Positions 5,903 through 13,775 of a stretch of 14,163 nt of DNA are shown piece after piece. Every line of letters begins with the position of its first letter. The stretch's first letter is position 1. Position numbers and translations under genes: made by a program. The DNA comes from an uncultured Ruminococcus sp. (GTDB taxonomy: Bacteria > Bacillota > Clostridia > Oscillospirales > Ruminococcaceae), in assembly GCA_910579955.1 (NCBI GenBank), contig CAJTWE010000037.1:1-14163 (forward strand). Direction: 5' to 3'. The notes beneath the pieces were generated by a model. That model did no database searches and was not told the origin of the DNA. It saw only the letters and a list, made by a program, of their open reading frames with translations.

Positions 5903-8086
5903 TCACAACCATTCGAGTTTCAAGTTTGCATCAATCCATTCTTCATATAACAGATACTTATACATCCTTTGCAGCATCAGATTTACGTTTTGTATTTTAT
6001 CACTTTCCAGAAACTTCTCATTGATTGCATTAAATTTTGGCTCCTCCGCTTTTCCGTAACTTTCACCATAAAGAGTCTTGTAACTTATTTGCTCCATTTC
6101 AAAAAATTCATTTATAAGAATCCACAGTTTCTCTTTGATTTCACTAAAATCAATTTTTAAATTCTGGAGTCTATTTGCCATTACACCTGTAGAAATCCAC
6201 CGCATGAATTCATCAAGCTGTGTATCGTCTATTGCAATTGGCTCTCCATTTTCTTCTTGCAAAGAAGAATAGAAATTATACTTATAATTTTCATCATCAG
6301 TTTTTGTATCATTCGCTCTTAACAGCTTAAAAATCAAATTCTTCGTTTTATTTATTCTATCCAACATAGATGCTATCTTTGCTTCTATCAATCGCCTCAT
6401 GATATCTTCAGCCAATGACATTGCCTCATGATTTGCTTCTCCCAACATTGCCTTTTTATGAATCATATCATAATTTGCCAGTCCCTGTGTCTCCTGATGT
6501 CTGAAAAATTCTATTTCATCCGGTGTAAAACGTGAAATGAACTTTCCCTCCATTTTAAATTGAAGTCTGACAAACTCTTGATTTAACATTTTATCCAGCT
6601 CCGGCATCGCCCTCTTATTCATAATCTTTTTAAACACCTTACACACCAGCTCATACCAATATTCTTTTCGAGTCCGGTCATCAGAACTACCCATTCTTAG
6701 CATATAGAAATCTATTCCAAAAGCATAATAGAAAAATTGCCACAAAAGTTCTCCAAATTGCTGCGGTAAAATCGTCGTCTCTTTTCCATCAAGTCTTTCA
6801 TTCGGATATAAATAATACCTTATTCGATAGTATAACGCATTACGCACATGATTTGTAAATTTCTTCTGCTCGCCGTTCAGATATTTATAAACAATATCAC
6901 TCCGGATTTCCTTTAACTTTTGAGACGAAGAACAATTCGGATCTTCTTTCCCGATTTTCGTACTAACGCCATAAAACAAATACTCCACCATAGTTCCAAT
7001 CAGTTCCCGGCTATTTGTAATCTTGTTTGTTCTAACAGAGTTTTTCATACAGTGACAGCTTCCAAATGTCCCAATCTCTATATTGACACGAGCTTGCAGC
7101 TGTATATACCGGATGTTATCTCTTACCTTTATGATAATGCGTTTAAACGTTCCGCATTCCATCAGTTCACTGTTTTCTGCTGATTTTTCAAAGGTATATT
7201 TTATCTGAAATTCTGATAACTTTTCATCAAAACAACTCAGCAATGCATTGTATAATAAATACAAATTTGTAAAACTGAGTATTTGAAACAGGTCATTTAT
7301 ATGATTCTGAAAATCAAAAAAGCCTAAATTACAGGTCAATACTTGTTCTTTCCACTTTCTATTGTTTTCGTTGATAGGCTTATGAAGCATTTGATAAGTC
7401 AGTCTTGGATACTTTTGTTTGAATGCATCCAGACTGTCTGTTTCTAATAAATCTGAAATAAAAATTAAGAAGTCACTTATTTCATCAATCACTTTGTCTG
7501 CTCTGTTATGCAATTTTTCATGAAATGTTTCAGTTGTCATATGATCATACGGTATATCACAAGGCTGGTACGCATTCAGAATATTCAAATAACCGGCAAT
7601 TGAAATTTTCATTGGTTTTGTATCTATATGCCAATGCCTGCTGATTGCTGTCGTATAGACAAGATTTTGCAGTTCTGCTCTCTTGACTTTCTCCTTACCT
7701 TGAAATGCATGAAACAACGCATCAACCAAACTTAATATTGCTTCCTGTTTTGTTTTATCTTTACCATTTGCAATATCATAATGCCAATATGTAAGATCTA
7801 CAGAGCTAATTGCATAAATAAACAGAATCGCCCTTGCACAAATATCTGTTTGCTTATTATCACCATAGAAAAGATAATATTGAAATGCAAGACTAAGCGT
7901 ATCTGCCAGCCTTTTTGTCATCTTCTTTCTGTTGTGATATGGGTTGAGATACTGGGTCAGAATAGAATGATTTTCTAATTTCAAATGACCGGCATCATCC
8001 CTTACTGCAATCTTGCTTTTTGTACCATTTAGCAAAACAATCACCGCCATCTCAGCCATTTCACGTGATTCAATTTCCTGCTTCAT
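5903..8086 (-). CDS. Large orphan protein, 727 aa
   Basis: I do not recognise a family. GAGGAG (8095-8100) lies 8 nt before ATG 8086, so the start is firm. The protein appears soluble, helical and rich in aromatic residues, Lys, Asn and Glu, with no signal peptide, no obvious membrane span and no Walker motif. Notable local features are the N-terminal basic segment YHNRKKMTKRLADTL, a GSCHCMKN motif about residues 345-352, the basic segment NHVRNALYYRIRYYLYP near 420, and a charged helical C-terminal third. It is transcribed divergently from the ATPase operon out of a shared control region with related boxes, and it lies between that operon and the replication gene. A role with the ATPase or the primase-helicase is plausible from context only. 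Confidence 0.85.
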   Translation of the reverse strand: MKQEIESREMAEMAVIVLLNGTKSKIAVRDDAGHLKLENHSILTQYLNPYHNRKKMTKRLADTLSLAFQYYLFYGDNKQTDICARAILFIYAISSVDLTYWHYDIANGKDKTKQEAILSLVDALFHAFQGKEKVKRAELQNLVYTTAISRHWHIDTKPMKISIAGYLNILNAYQPCDIPYDHMTTETFHEKLHNRADKVIDEISDFLIFISDLLETDSLDAFKQKYPRLTYQMLHKPINENNRKWKEQVLTCNLGFFDFQNHINDLFQILSFTNLYLLYNALLSCFDEKLSEFQIKYTFEKSAENSELMECGTFKRIIIKVRDNIRYIQLQARVNIEIGTFGSCHCMKNSVRTNKITNSRELIGTMVEYLFYGVSTKIGKEDPNCSSSQKLKEIRSDIVYKYLNGEQKKFTNHVRNALYYRIRYYLYPNERLDGKETTILPQQFGELLWQFFYYAFGIDFYMLRMGSSDDRTRKEYWYELVCKVFKKIMNKRAMPELDKMLNQEFVRLQFKMEGKFISRFTPDEIEFFRHQETQGLANYDMIHKKAMLGEANHEAMSLAEDIMRRLIEAKIASMLDRINKTKNLIFKLLRANDTKTDDENYKYNFYSSLQEENGEPIAIDDTQLDEFMRWISTGVMANRLQNLKIDFSEIKEKLWILINEFFEMEQISYKTLYGESYGKAEEPKFNAINEKFLESDKIQNVNLMLQRMYKYLLYEEWIDANLKLEWL

Positions 8087-8123
8087 GCAATCAACTCCTC
8101 TATATGATTTTCTTTTTTATTAT

Positions 8124-8152
8124 ATCATATCACACCACCACACACTTGTCTA
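8124..8152 (-). promoter_or_regulatory. Promoter of the 727-aa gene
   Basis: On the minus strand, TAGACA (8147-8152), a 17-nt spacer and TATGAT (8124-8129). The octamer TGTGATAT (8127-8134, minus) overlaps the -10 and the spacer; the same octamer flanks the opposite promoter, so one regulator could control both. Confidence 0.6.
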
Positions 8153-8160
8153 CACAAAAA

Positions 8161-8255
8161 TCACTATTTTATAGTTTATTTTATATTTTAATTTTATTAA
8201 ATATATATTTTATATAATATTTATTATGTTTTTCACTATTTTATGTTATTTATTT
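8161..8255. other. Very AT-rich core of the divergent region, possible unwinding element
   Basis: Only 7 of 95 bases are G or C. A 12-base direct repeat, TCACTATTTTAT, occurs at 8161-8172 and 8233-8244, near the two edges. It lies between two divergent promoters and next to TGTGAT boxes. Such a layout suits easy strand opening, as in a replication origin, but may only reflect a promoter region. No protein gene is seen. Confidence 0.45.
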
Positions 8256-8310
8256 GTGATCACAAAGATGCTGTGCTATACTGGATATATCACAGGAAAA
8301 CTTGTGATAT
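8253..8310 (+). promoter_or_regulatory. Promoter and operators of the ATPase operon
   Basis: TTGTGA (8254-8259), a 17-nt spacer and TATACT (8277-8282) preceded by TGC form an extended -10 promoter. A perfect 14-bp palindrome, TTTGTGATCACAAA (8253-8266), covers the -35 and has GATC at its centre (8258-8261). Downstream of the -10, ATATCACA (8287-8294) and TGTGATAT (8303-8310) form a second inverted repeat over the start of the transcript. These TGTGAT sites look like binding sites of one dimeric regulator. The central GATC could be methylated by the Dam-type enzyme of this element (inference). Confidence 0.68.
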
Positions 8311-8334
8311 ACAAATCAGAAAAGGAGTTATACT

Positions 8335-11280
8335 ATGATGCAAGGACAATTTTCTCATGGTTTATTTGAAGACGTAGGTCAAATTATCCAACAGCGTGAC
8401 CAATGTGTCGTAAGAATCTCCGAACTGGAGAATCAATGCAATCAGATGGTAATTCAAGCAAACTCTATGCTTACTGCCAAAGACCAAACCATATCCCAGC
8501 TTACTGCACAAATCGCCTTTCTCAAATCAATAAGTGAACATTCACCCAGAACCTTTTCCACAGATGCAAATGGAAAAGTTCGCAGCAATGAACCAAACGG
8601 AAATCACAAAGAAATCGGCATATTCAAGTTAAAATGTTTTTACATTTTCGTAGTGACAACTAATAGAATACCAAAGTTTTATATTCATGTGATATACTGG
8701 TCCGGTATCAATTCACTGTCGTCCGCTTTCGTTCCTATAGATAAAATCAGCAAGGGGAACCTGATGCAGTACTTCACTAGATTCAAAAGAGAATGCAGCA
8801 AAAGTCTTGCAAATGAATTTCTTTATGATATGCTCATGACATGCATACAGAGTTCGGACATCAGGTATATTATCATTCCAGAGTTCCCAGGTCTTACTTT
8901 GAACAAGGAAAATGGTAAAATCAAATCTGTTGCATACACATGCTGTAGTTCCCAATTTCCGGATTTCATAAAGCCATACATCTCTGCTCCTTACCAAAGC
9001 AAAATACTCCCAATGACCAATAAACTGCCTGAAGAAATTGCAGAAGCAATTATACCATACCTAAAATCGCCATCAGGATTCGTACTGATGACATTCAGAC
9101 TTACTGGTCTGCTCTCTTCCTATCTGAATGATATTCATTTGATGCCATCCGTGATTTCCGTTATTTCATCACATCATCCGGATTCCGAAGCTCTTGCATG
9201 TAGCATTATCAAGACTTACAATTGTCACAAGCCGCCAACTTCATTGACTATCAGTAAAACAGAATTGACCCGGCTTCTAAATGAAAGTAAAGATGAAACA
9301 GTTGTATTCATTGATGATACCACTTCTGAAAGCAAAGTAAAACGCAGCAGTTCACTGGATGTCATCTGCTCTGAGCATTCCAACGAAGCGTATAAACCAC
9401 ATCTTACAGCAATTATATCAAAAACCATTCAACATCAACTTCCCAGTGGAAGAGCATTGGTTTTGGAAATAGATGAAAACTTTGGTGCCGGAATTTCTGC
9501 CGCAGAGCGCAGTCAATTGTGTGAATCTCTGAATGCAATGACCAGAATCTTTATTGATACATTCTGTGCCCATTTTTATGATTATGATCAGAAATTGCAG
9601 ACATGGACAGCTGAGCTGAAAAAAGAAGTAAATGAGCTGCTTCCGACTGAGGACAGCAAAAATACTTTTGCAGTTCTCTATTCCGTTTTACGTTTGTTGT
9701 GCTGTATCTTTCACATAACAATGCCTAATCACATGAAAGAATTTCTGCTTACTCTGATTCAAAACAGTCTACGTACAGAAAACGGAAATTCCGCAGCAAT
9801 CATAAATGAATTTACCCGTGTTCTGAATCAAACATTGTCGGCAGGAATCATAGATATCCGGGAACTGAACAGAGATATGTGCTTTACAGAAAATCAAAAC
9901 ATGATAATTCATGATGGTGAACTGCTTTTAGCAGAAGAATCTACCATAAAAAATGCCTTTCTTTACCAAATCACTACCGCCTCAATAGTCAACAGCATTT
10001 TGACTGCTCTGAAAGAAGAAGACCTTCTTGTTGCTACCAATGGTCATCGTAAACCTACAACTGTCTATGATGAAAACAAAATCCCTCAGCAAAAGAAACT
10101 GATTGCTTTTAAGTTTCAAGGAATCGTCAACACAGATGTACTGCAATATATTGAAAGCCAGAAAATAAAGCAATATTTCAGAGATGATGTGCATTTTCAG
10201 AATTTTGTACCATTAGTTCAAAACTATCTTGGTCATACTGCCGGACAAGTTCTGACACCTGCCAGCAATCAGCATCGATTCATAACTGGAAAAAGCGGCA
10301 GCGGTAAAACAGTATTTCTGATACAGCTTTTGTATCATCTTCACAGGACGGGAAATCATATTGTTGCATTCGATGCCAACTCGTCCTTTACCAAGGAAAA
10401 ACTTATAGAATGCCTGCCGGAAGATTTTATTTCTAATCATATCACATTTCATAGTATTGAAGAGGATGGTGTACCTGTGAATCTGTTCCACAAGTATGAC
10501 ACGGACAAGCCGTTTGCCCGCAGAAAAATGCTCTGCAACATTTTAGGTGAAGCGATTCACGATCCCAGTCAGAATCAGGAATTAGCATTAAAGAATATTG
10601 TCAAGAAAATGATGCTACAAACGGATTCACCCACTTACATCGATCTTCTGGAACAGTTTGAAAACGCAGAAGACATCTCTGAAAAAAGCATTGCAGGCAA
10701 ACTTTATTCTGTCTTTGAAGAAATGATTGACAGTGGAATGGGAACAACGGATGACTGGTCAGCGTTTCTGAACAAATGCAAGGAAATTGTTATTATCTCA
10801 ATGGAAGAGAGCCTAAGTGAAAATGGGGATCAGTTGACAGATATGCTGCTTGCTTCACTGTACTATGCACAGAGGCATAAAACTGAACCGCATCAGCTCA
10901 GCATATTGATTGATGAGATCCAGAACCAGAATCTTTCCGAAAACAGTGTTATCAGTAAACTTTTAAAAGAAGGCAGAAAATATCTGATTGACATGAATTT
11001 TGCAACACAATACGTGAATGACATAAAACAAAATCGTATGCTGAAACAAGCGGGCATTTCCGTTTACTTTCAGCCTGATCTGGCTTCCAGAGCATCCGTT
11101 GCCAATATGCTTGGACTGAAAAAAAGTGAGATTTACAAGCTGGGTGAACTTCATACAGGAGAATGTTTTATTCAGGGAACAATCTATAACTTTGAAACCA
11201 ATTGCCCTGAAGAATCTATTATTTCAGGCACAACTGCTCTTGCCCCTGATTCACCGCTCAGAAAAACCACAAATTCATAA
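8335..11280 (+). CDS. HerA/FtsK/VirB4-like DNA-translocating ATPase, 981 aa
   Basis: AAGGAG (8322-8327) lies 7 nt before ATG 8335. Residues about 14-70 are probably a coiled coil. The C-terminal third is a P-loop ATPase of the HerA/FtsK/VirB4 type: Walker A GKSGSGKT (652-659), Walker B SILIDEIQ (856-863), and the polar Gln of NFATQ (Q892) after the next strand. This family pumps DNA or protein-DNA complexes in conjugation, packaging or segregation. The middle part has a Walker-B-like TVVFIDD (322-328) and a strand-turn-strand block ending PSGRALVLEID (370-380) but no P-loop in front, so it may be a decayed ATPase domain. No membrane span is evident, unlike typical coupling proteins. It leads an operon with two orphan genes. 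The substrate and partner are unknown; it could also be a defence or repair ATPase. Confidence 0.82.
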   Translation: MMQGQFSHGLFEDVGQIIQQRDQCVVRISELENQCNQMVIQANSMLTAKDQTISQLTAQIAFLKSISEHSPRTFSTDANGKVRSNEPNGNHKEIGIFKLKCFYIFVVTTNRIPKFYIHVIYWSGINSLSSAFVPIDKISKGNLMQYFTRFKRECSKSLANEFLYDMLMTCIQSSDIRYIIIPEFPGLTLNKENGKIKSVAYTCCSSQFPDFIKPYISAPYQSKILPMTNKLPEEIAEAIIPYLKSPSGFVLMTFRLTGLLSSYLNDIHLMPSVISVISSHHPDSEALACSIIKTYNCHKPPTSLTISKTELTRLLNESKDETVVFIDDTTSESKVKRSSSLDVICSEHSNEAYKPHLTAIISKTIQHQLPSGRALVLEIDENFGAGISAAERSQLCESLNAMTRIFIDTFCAHFYDYDQKLQTWTAELKKEVNELLPTEDSKNTFAVLYSVLRLLCCIFHITMPNHMKEFLLTLIQNSLRTENGNSAAIINEFTRVLNQTLSAGIIDIRELNRDMCFTENQNMIIHDGELLLAEESTIKNAFLYQITTASIVNSILTALKEEDLLVATNGHRKPTTVYDENKIPQQKKLIAFKFQGIVNTDVLQYIESQKIKQYFRDDVHFQNFVPLVQNYLGHTAGQVLTPASNQHRFITGKSGSGKTVFLIQLLYHLHRTGNHIVAFDANSSFTKEKLIECLPEDFISNHITFHSIEEDGVPVNLFHKYDTDKPFARRKMLCNILGEAIHDPSQNQELALKNIVKKMMLQTDSPTYIDLLEQFENAEDISEKSIAGKLYSVFEEMIDSGMGTTDDWSAFLNKCKEIVIISMEESLSENGDQLTDMLLASLYYAQRHKTEPHQLSILIDEIQNQNLSENSVISKLLKEGRKYLIDMNFATQYVNDIKQNRMLKQAGISVYFQPDLASRASVANMLGLKKSEIYKLGELHTGECFIQGTIYNFETNCPEESIISGTTALAPDSPLRKTTNS

Positions 11281-11292
11281 GGAGGAACAACT

Positions 11293-11880
11293 ATGTTAGA
11301 ACATTTTCACAGAAAAGAAGAAATCGGTATGATTAAATATTGCGCTGATGTTTTACATAAGATGGATATTGGAGAACATCCGACTGATTTTCAACTGACT
11401 GCAATATTTTCAGGGGAATTTACCCAAAATGACTCTGATGGAACATATACGCTCAAAAAAAGGGGGATATATCAATATGTGAAAGACCTTATACGAATCG
11501 AATACCCGGATATACATGAGGACTATCTTCCGTTTGCAGCAAAGGATCTGCTCAAAGAAGCATATGAACATCTTGAGGAAGTAACTAATGGCGTTTGGAC
11601 ATATATTATGCCAGATACAGATTGTCTACCCTTTTCCTACTACTTTACATCTGAAATTGCACCCTATGTTCTTTCCATGGAATTTTGGAATATGATAAAA
11701 AATGGCGCAGATGATGACAGCTTATTAAAGGAGATTCGCCGCAGTATTCTCAATCAATTTATGTGTAATCATTTTGAAGAGCTGTATCAAAACGATGAAA
11801 ATAACCTCCCAGAAACACTTTACGAATATATTAATACAGTCGCCAGAAATACACTGGATAAACTGAAATGTACACAATAA
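11293..11880 (+). CDS. Orphan protein, 195 aa, in the ATPase operon
   Basis: Unrecognised. GGAGG (11281-11285) begins directly after the ATPase stop and lies 7 nt before ATG 11293, so the two genes are co-transcribed. The protein is acidic and mostly helical with many Tyr, Glu and Asp. It has no signal peptide, membrane span or nucleotide-binding motif. The tight linkage suggests that it works with the ATPase, but no function can be given. Confidence 0.88.
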   Translation: MLEHFHRKEEIGMIKYCADVLHKMDIGEHPTDFQLTAIFSGEFTQNDSDGTYTLKKRGIYQYVKDLIRIEYPDIHEDYLPFAAKDLLKEAYEHLEEVTNGVWTYIMPDTDCLPFSYYFTSEIAPYVLSMEFWNMIKNGADDDSLLKEIRRSILNQFMCNHFEELYQNDENNLPETLYEYINTVARNTLDKLKCTQ

Positions 11881-11899
11881 AAATAAGGAGATAGATAAT

Positions 11900-12316
11900 A
11901 TGAATGTATTTTATTCAGAAACCAGATATGATCCGTCTGTGTGTAAGATCACGCAGAATATCAACAAGTACGAATATAGTGGAAACGAGCTGCCTGATTT
12001 TGTAGGAACAGCTGTAGAAAACTATTCAGAAACCACATGGAGTGATTTTGGTATGACTACACACAAAGATCAGAAAGAGTACAGCTGCTATTTTGAAGAC
12101 TCGAAAGGTCTTAGAATCGCACAGTTCTACTCTCCCGAAACAGACGTTTTCACAACTCTGACTTTCGATAAAACCGGTTTTCTGCTGAAAGAAGAAACAT
12201 ATTATCCGGAAGGTGGTTTTTCCATTTTGAAATTTGTGAAAGATGAACCCGGAAAAAGTAAGCTGATCATAGGCGGTTCTATGCATATTGAACCGAACTT
12301 CGATGAAAAACTGTAA
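11900..12316 (+). CDS. Orphan protein, 138 aa, last gene of the ATPase operon
   Basis: Unrecognised. AAGGAG (11885-11890) lies 9 nt before ATG 11900, and the gap to the previous gene is 19 nt. The sequence is rich in beta-type segments and aromatic residues (YFEDSKGLRIAQFY, then VFTTLTFDKTGFLLKEE) and looks like a small soluble beta domain. It is followed by a hairpin shared with the convergent methyltransferase gene. Confidence 0.84.
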   Translation: MNVFYSETRYDPSVCKITQNINKYEYSGNELPDFVGTAVENYSETTWSDFGMTTHKDQKEYSCYFEDSKGLRIAQFYSPETDVFTTLTFDKTGFLLKEETYYPEGGFSILKFVKDEPGKSKLIIGGSMHIEPNFDEKL

Positions 12317-12345
12317 AAAGATGATGGGGATGTTTTGAAAATGTG

Positions 12346-12370
12346 ATGCGGAGCTGTTATGGCTCCGCAT
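12346..12370. terminator. Hairpin between convergent genes
   Basis: ATGCGGAGC (12346-12354) and GCTCCGCAT (12362-12370) form a perfect 9-bp GC-rich stem with a 7-nt loop. It sits between the 3' ends of the ATPase operon and the methyltransferase gene and probably terminates both, although the T-tracts are poor on either side. Confidence 0.6.
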
Positions 12371-12378
12371 TACTAATA

Positions 12379-13242
12379 TCAATTTTGTTTTATGAAATAA
12401 TTCATACAATAATTCCTGATAACCAATTCCGTAACACCACCCCTGCCGTTACCGTTGCAGTTAATCGCCCGTCTTGCGGAAACCTCCGTGATAAAATATC
12501 CAGTATACAGCTGACGAATAAAGTCCGTATTGGAATTGGAAAGCATAAACTTGATTCCCCTTGCAGTCAACTCATCGCAGCATTGTTTCAGCCTGATATG
12601 GTCATCTTTTGTAAAGCCGTATCTGGTGTAACCCGTAAAATTTGCCGTTTCGGATACTGGGTCATAGGGCGGGTCAAGATATACAAAAGAACCTGCTGGA
12701 AGAGTTCTCAATACTTCTGAAAAGTCCATCGATGTAAAGTATATATTTGACGCATTGAAATACTGACTGACCGCACGAATGCCCTCAGCATTGACAAAAT
12801 CAGGATTTTTGTATTTCCCATAGGAAACATTAAACTGTCCCTGACGATTCTCACGGTACAGACCGTTGAAACAAGTCTTATTCAGATAGATAAATCTCGC
12901 TGCCTGCTCGACTGCCGACAATGCTGTAAACTCTTTTGCATCTCTGTCCAGTCCTCTGATTTTATAGTAGAACTCAGCTGTATTTTCGTAACTACTAAGC
13001 TCCGCAATCAATGCTTCGGGAAAATGTTTGATGACGTTGTATACATTCATCAGTCCCATATTAATATCATTCACATAAGCCACTCCAGGCTGTATGCTGA
13101 ATAACATTGCTACGCCGCCAAGGAACGGTTCGCAGTATGTAATGATTTCCTCAGTGGGCATCATAGATGTAAGCTTTCCCAGGAGCTGTGTTTTTCCGCC
13201 TGCCCACTTTAAAACGGGCGATACATTTTTGTTATACATCAT
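12379..13242 (-). CDS. dam: Dam-type DNA adenine-N6 methyltransferase, 287 aa
   Basis: Transfers a methyl group from S-adenosylmethionine to adenine in DNA. The family motifs are in order and complete: PVLKWAGGK (9-17), the AdoMet-binding EPFLGGVAML (38-47), the DNA-contact block NKTCFNGLYR (121-130), the catalytic DPPY (190-193), and YTRYGFTKDDHIRL further on. The length fits Dam of the D12 class. GATC is the usual target of this family but the specificity here is not proven. There is no restriction endonuclease nearby, so it is an orphan enzyme, probably for regulation or for protecting the element from restriction. GGAGG lies 6 nt before ATG 13242, and that ATG overlaps the TGA of the HTH gene by one base, so translation is coupled. 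Confidence 0.95.
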   Translation of the reverse strand: MMYNKNVSPVLKWAGGKTQLLGKLTSMMPTEEIITYCEPFLGGVAMLFSIQPGVAYVNDINMGLMNVYNVIKHFPEALIAELSSYENTAEFYYKIRGLDRDAKEFTALSAVEQAARFIYLNKTCFNGLYRENRQGQFNVSYGKYKNPDFVNAEGIRAVSQYFNASNIYFTSMDFSEVLRTLPAGSFVYLDPPYDPVSETANFTGYTRYGFTKDDHIRLKQCCDELTARGIKFMLSNSNTDFIRQLYTGYFITEVSARRAINCNGNGRGGVTELVIRNYCMNYFIKQN

Positions 13243-13433
13243 CAGTTACCTCCATTCAAGCTTTTCTGCACTTTTCTATTCACATATTCTTCCACTGATT
13301 TCTTTGGAATTTTCCAGACTTTCCCTATTTTAAACGCATTGATTTCACCATTGTTCAGGAGTGTGTAAAGCGTATTCTTACCGATGTTCAGGAACTCCAT
13401 GACCTCTTCAAACCTCATGATTTCATTTTCCAT
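13242..13433 (-). CDS. Excisionase-like helix-turn-helix protein (HTH_17 type), 63 aa
   Basis: Almost the whole protein is one HTH_17/MerR-like DNA-binding domain: FEEVMEFLNIGKNTLYTLLN, then INAFKIGKVWKIPKKSVEEY, then a basic tail. AGGAA-type ribosome binding sequence lies about 8 nt before ATG 13433. Such proteins act as excisionases that bend DNA for an integrase, or as small regulators. No integrase is in the window, so a regulatory role for itself and the methyltransferase, or help to a recombinase encoded elsewhere, are the options. Its stop overlaps the methyltransferase start. Confidence 0.9.
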   Translation of the reverse strand: MENEIMRFEEVMEFLNIGKNTLYTLLNNGEINAFKIGKVWKIPKKSVEEYVNRKVQKSLNGGN

Positions 13434-13633
13434 GTCAAATACTTCCTTTCTGATTTTTTTAAGATTTTTTATTATCTTTTATTGTTATGTTAGGTTGATT
13501 TTTAAAGAAATCAATAAAACTGTTTCCCATGATACTTTTTCTGTCTCCGAATGCGATTTTTACAAATTATTCCGCATTCTGGATAAACGATTTATCTCTA
13601 TGATGCCTCGACAACAGTAGTACAGGAAGTTTT
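13434..13633. other. Intergenic with three small hairpins between divergent units
   Basis: It lies upstream of the minus-strand HTH-dam operon. Inverted repeats are TTGATTT/AAATCAA (13495-13514), GAATGCG/CGCATTC (13549-13579) and GATAAA-CGA-TTTATC (13582-13596). The first may overlap the -35 of the HTH-dam promoter, but I cannot place a convincing -10. A 23-codon minus-strand frame (13530-13459, MGNSFIDFFKNQ...) lacks a properly spaced ribosome binding site and is not called as a gene. Confidence 0.4.
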
Positions 13634-13662
13634 TTGTATGGGTACAAATATTTAATTATATA
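13634..13662 (+). promoter_or_regulatory. Probable promoter of the DUF960 gene
   Basis: TTGTAT (13634-13639), a 17-nt spacer and TATATA (13657-13662). Predicted transcription starts near 13669, leaving a leader of about 105 nt that is rich in secondary structure. Confidence 0.5.
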
Positions 13663-13668
13663 TCATAG

Positions 13669-13775
13669 TAGTGAATCTATGCCAGGTACTGATTATACGA
13701 TAATGTCGACCGCATAGGTCAAAACCGTCTTCGGACGGAACATAGGAGCGTAACAAACGAGCAGGAGGTGAAACA
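13669..13775 (+). promoter_or_regulatory. Structured 5' leader of the DUF960 gene
   Basis: The leader contains GACC/GGTC (13708-13711 with 13717-13720) and a very stable CCGTC-TTCG-GACGG tetraloop hairpin (13725-13738). CTATGC (13677-13682) can pair exactly with GCATAG (13712-13717), which excludes the GACC/GGTC stem. A second CATAGG at 13741-13746 gives another partner, close to the AGGAGGTG at 13763-13770. Mutually exclusive pairings next to a ribosome binding site suggest RNA-based control, but no known riboswitch is recognised. Confidence 0.45.

Noticed and set aside
5624..5950. Plus-strand frame of 108 codons over the RNA
   Set aside because: It crosses four RNA stems, a terminator and the 17-bp inverted repeat and has no protein-like features.
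8688..8695. Fifth TGTGATAT octamer as an operator
   Set aside because: It lies inside the ATPase coding region with no promoter nearby, so chance is the better explanation.
12379..13242. Restriction-modification system
   Set aside because: Only the methyltransferase is present. Neighbouring proteins show no nuclease motif that I can recognise.
13459..13530. 23-codon minus-strand frame upstream of the HTH gene
   Set aside because: Protein-like wording, but the GGAG upstream is too far away and it sits within hairpins. Too short to support.
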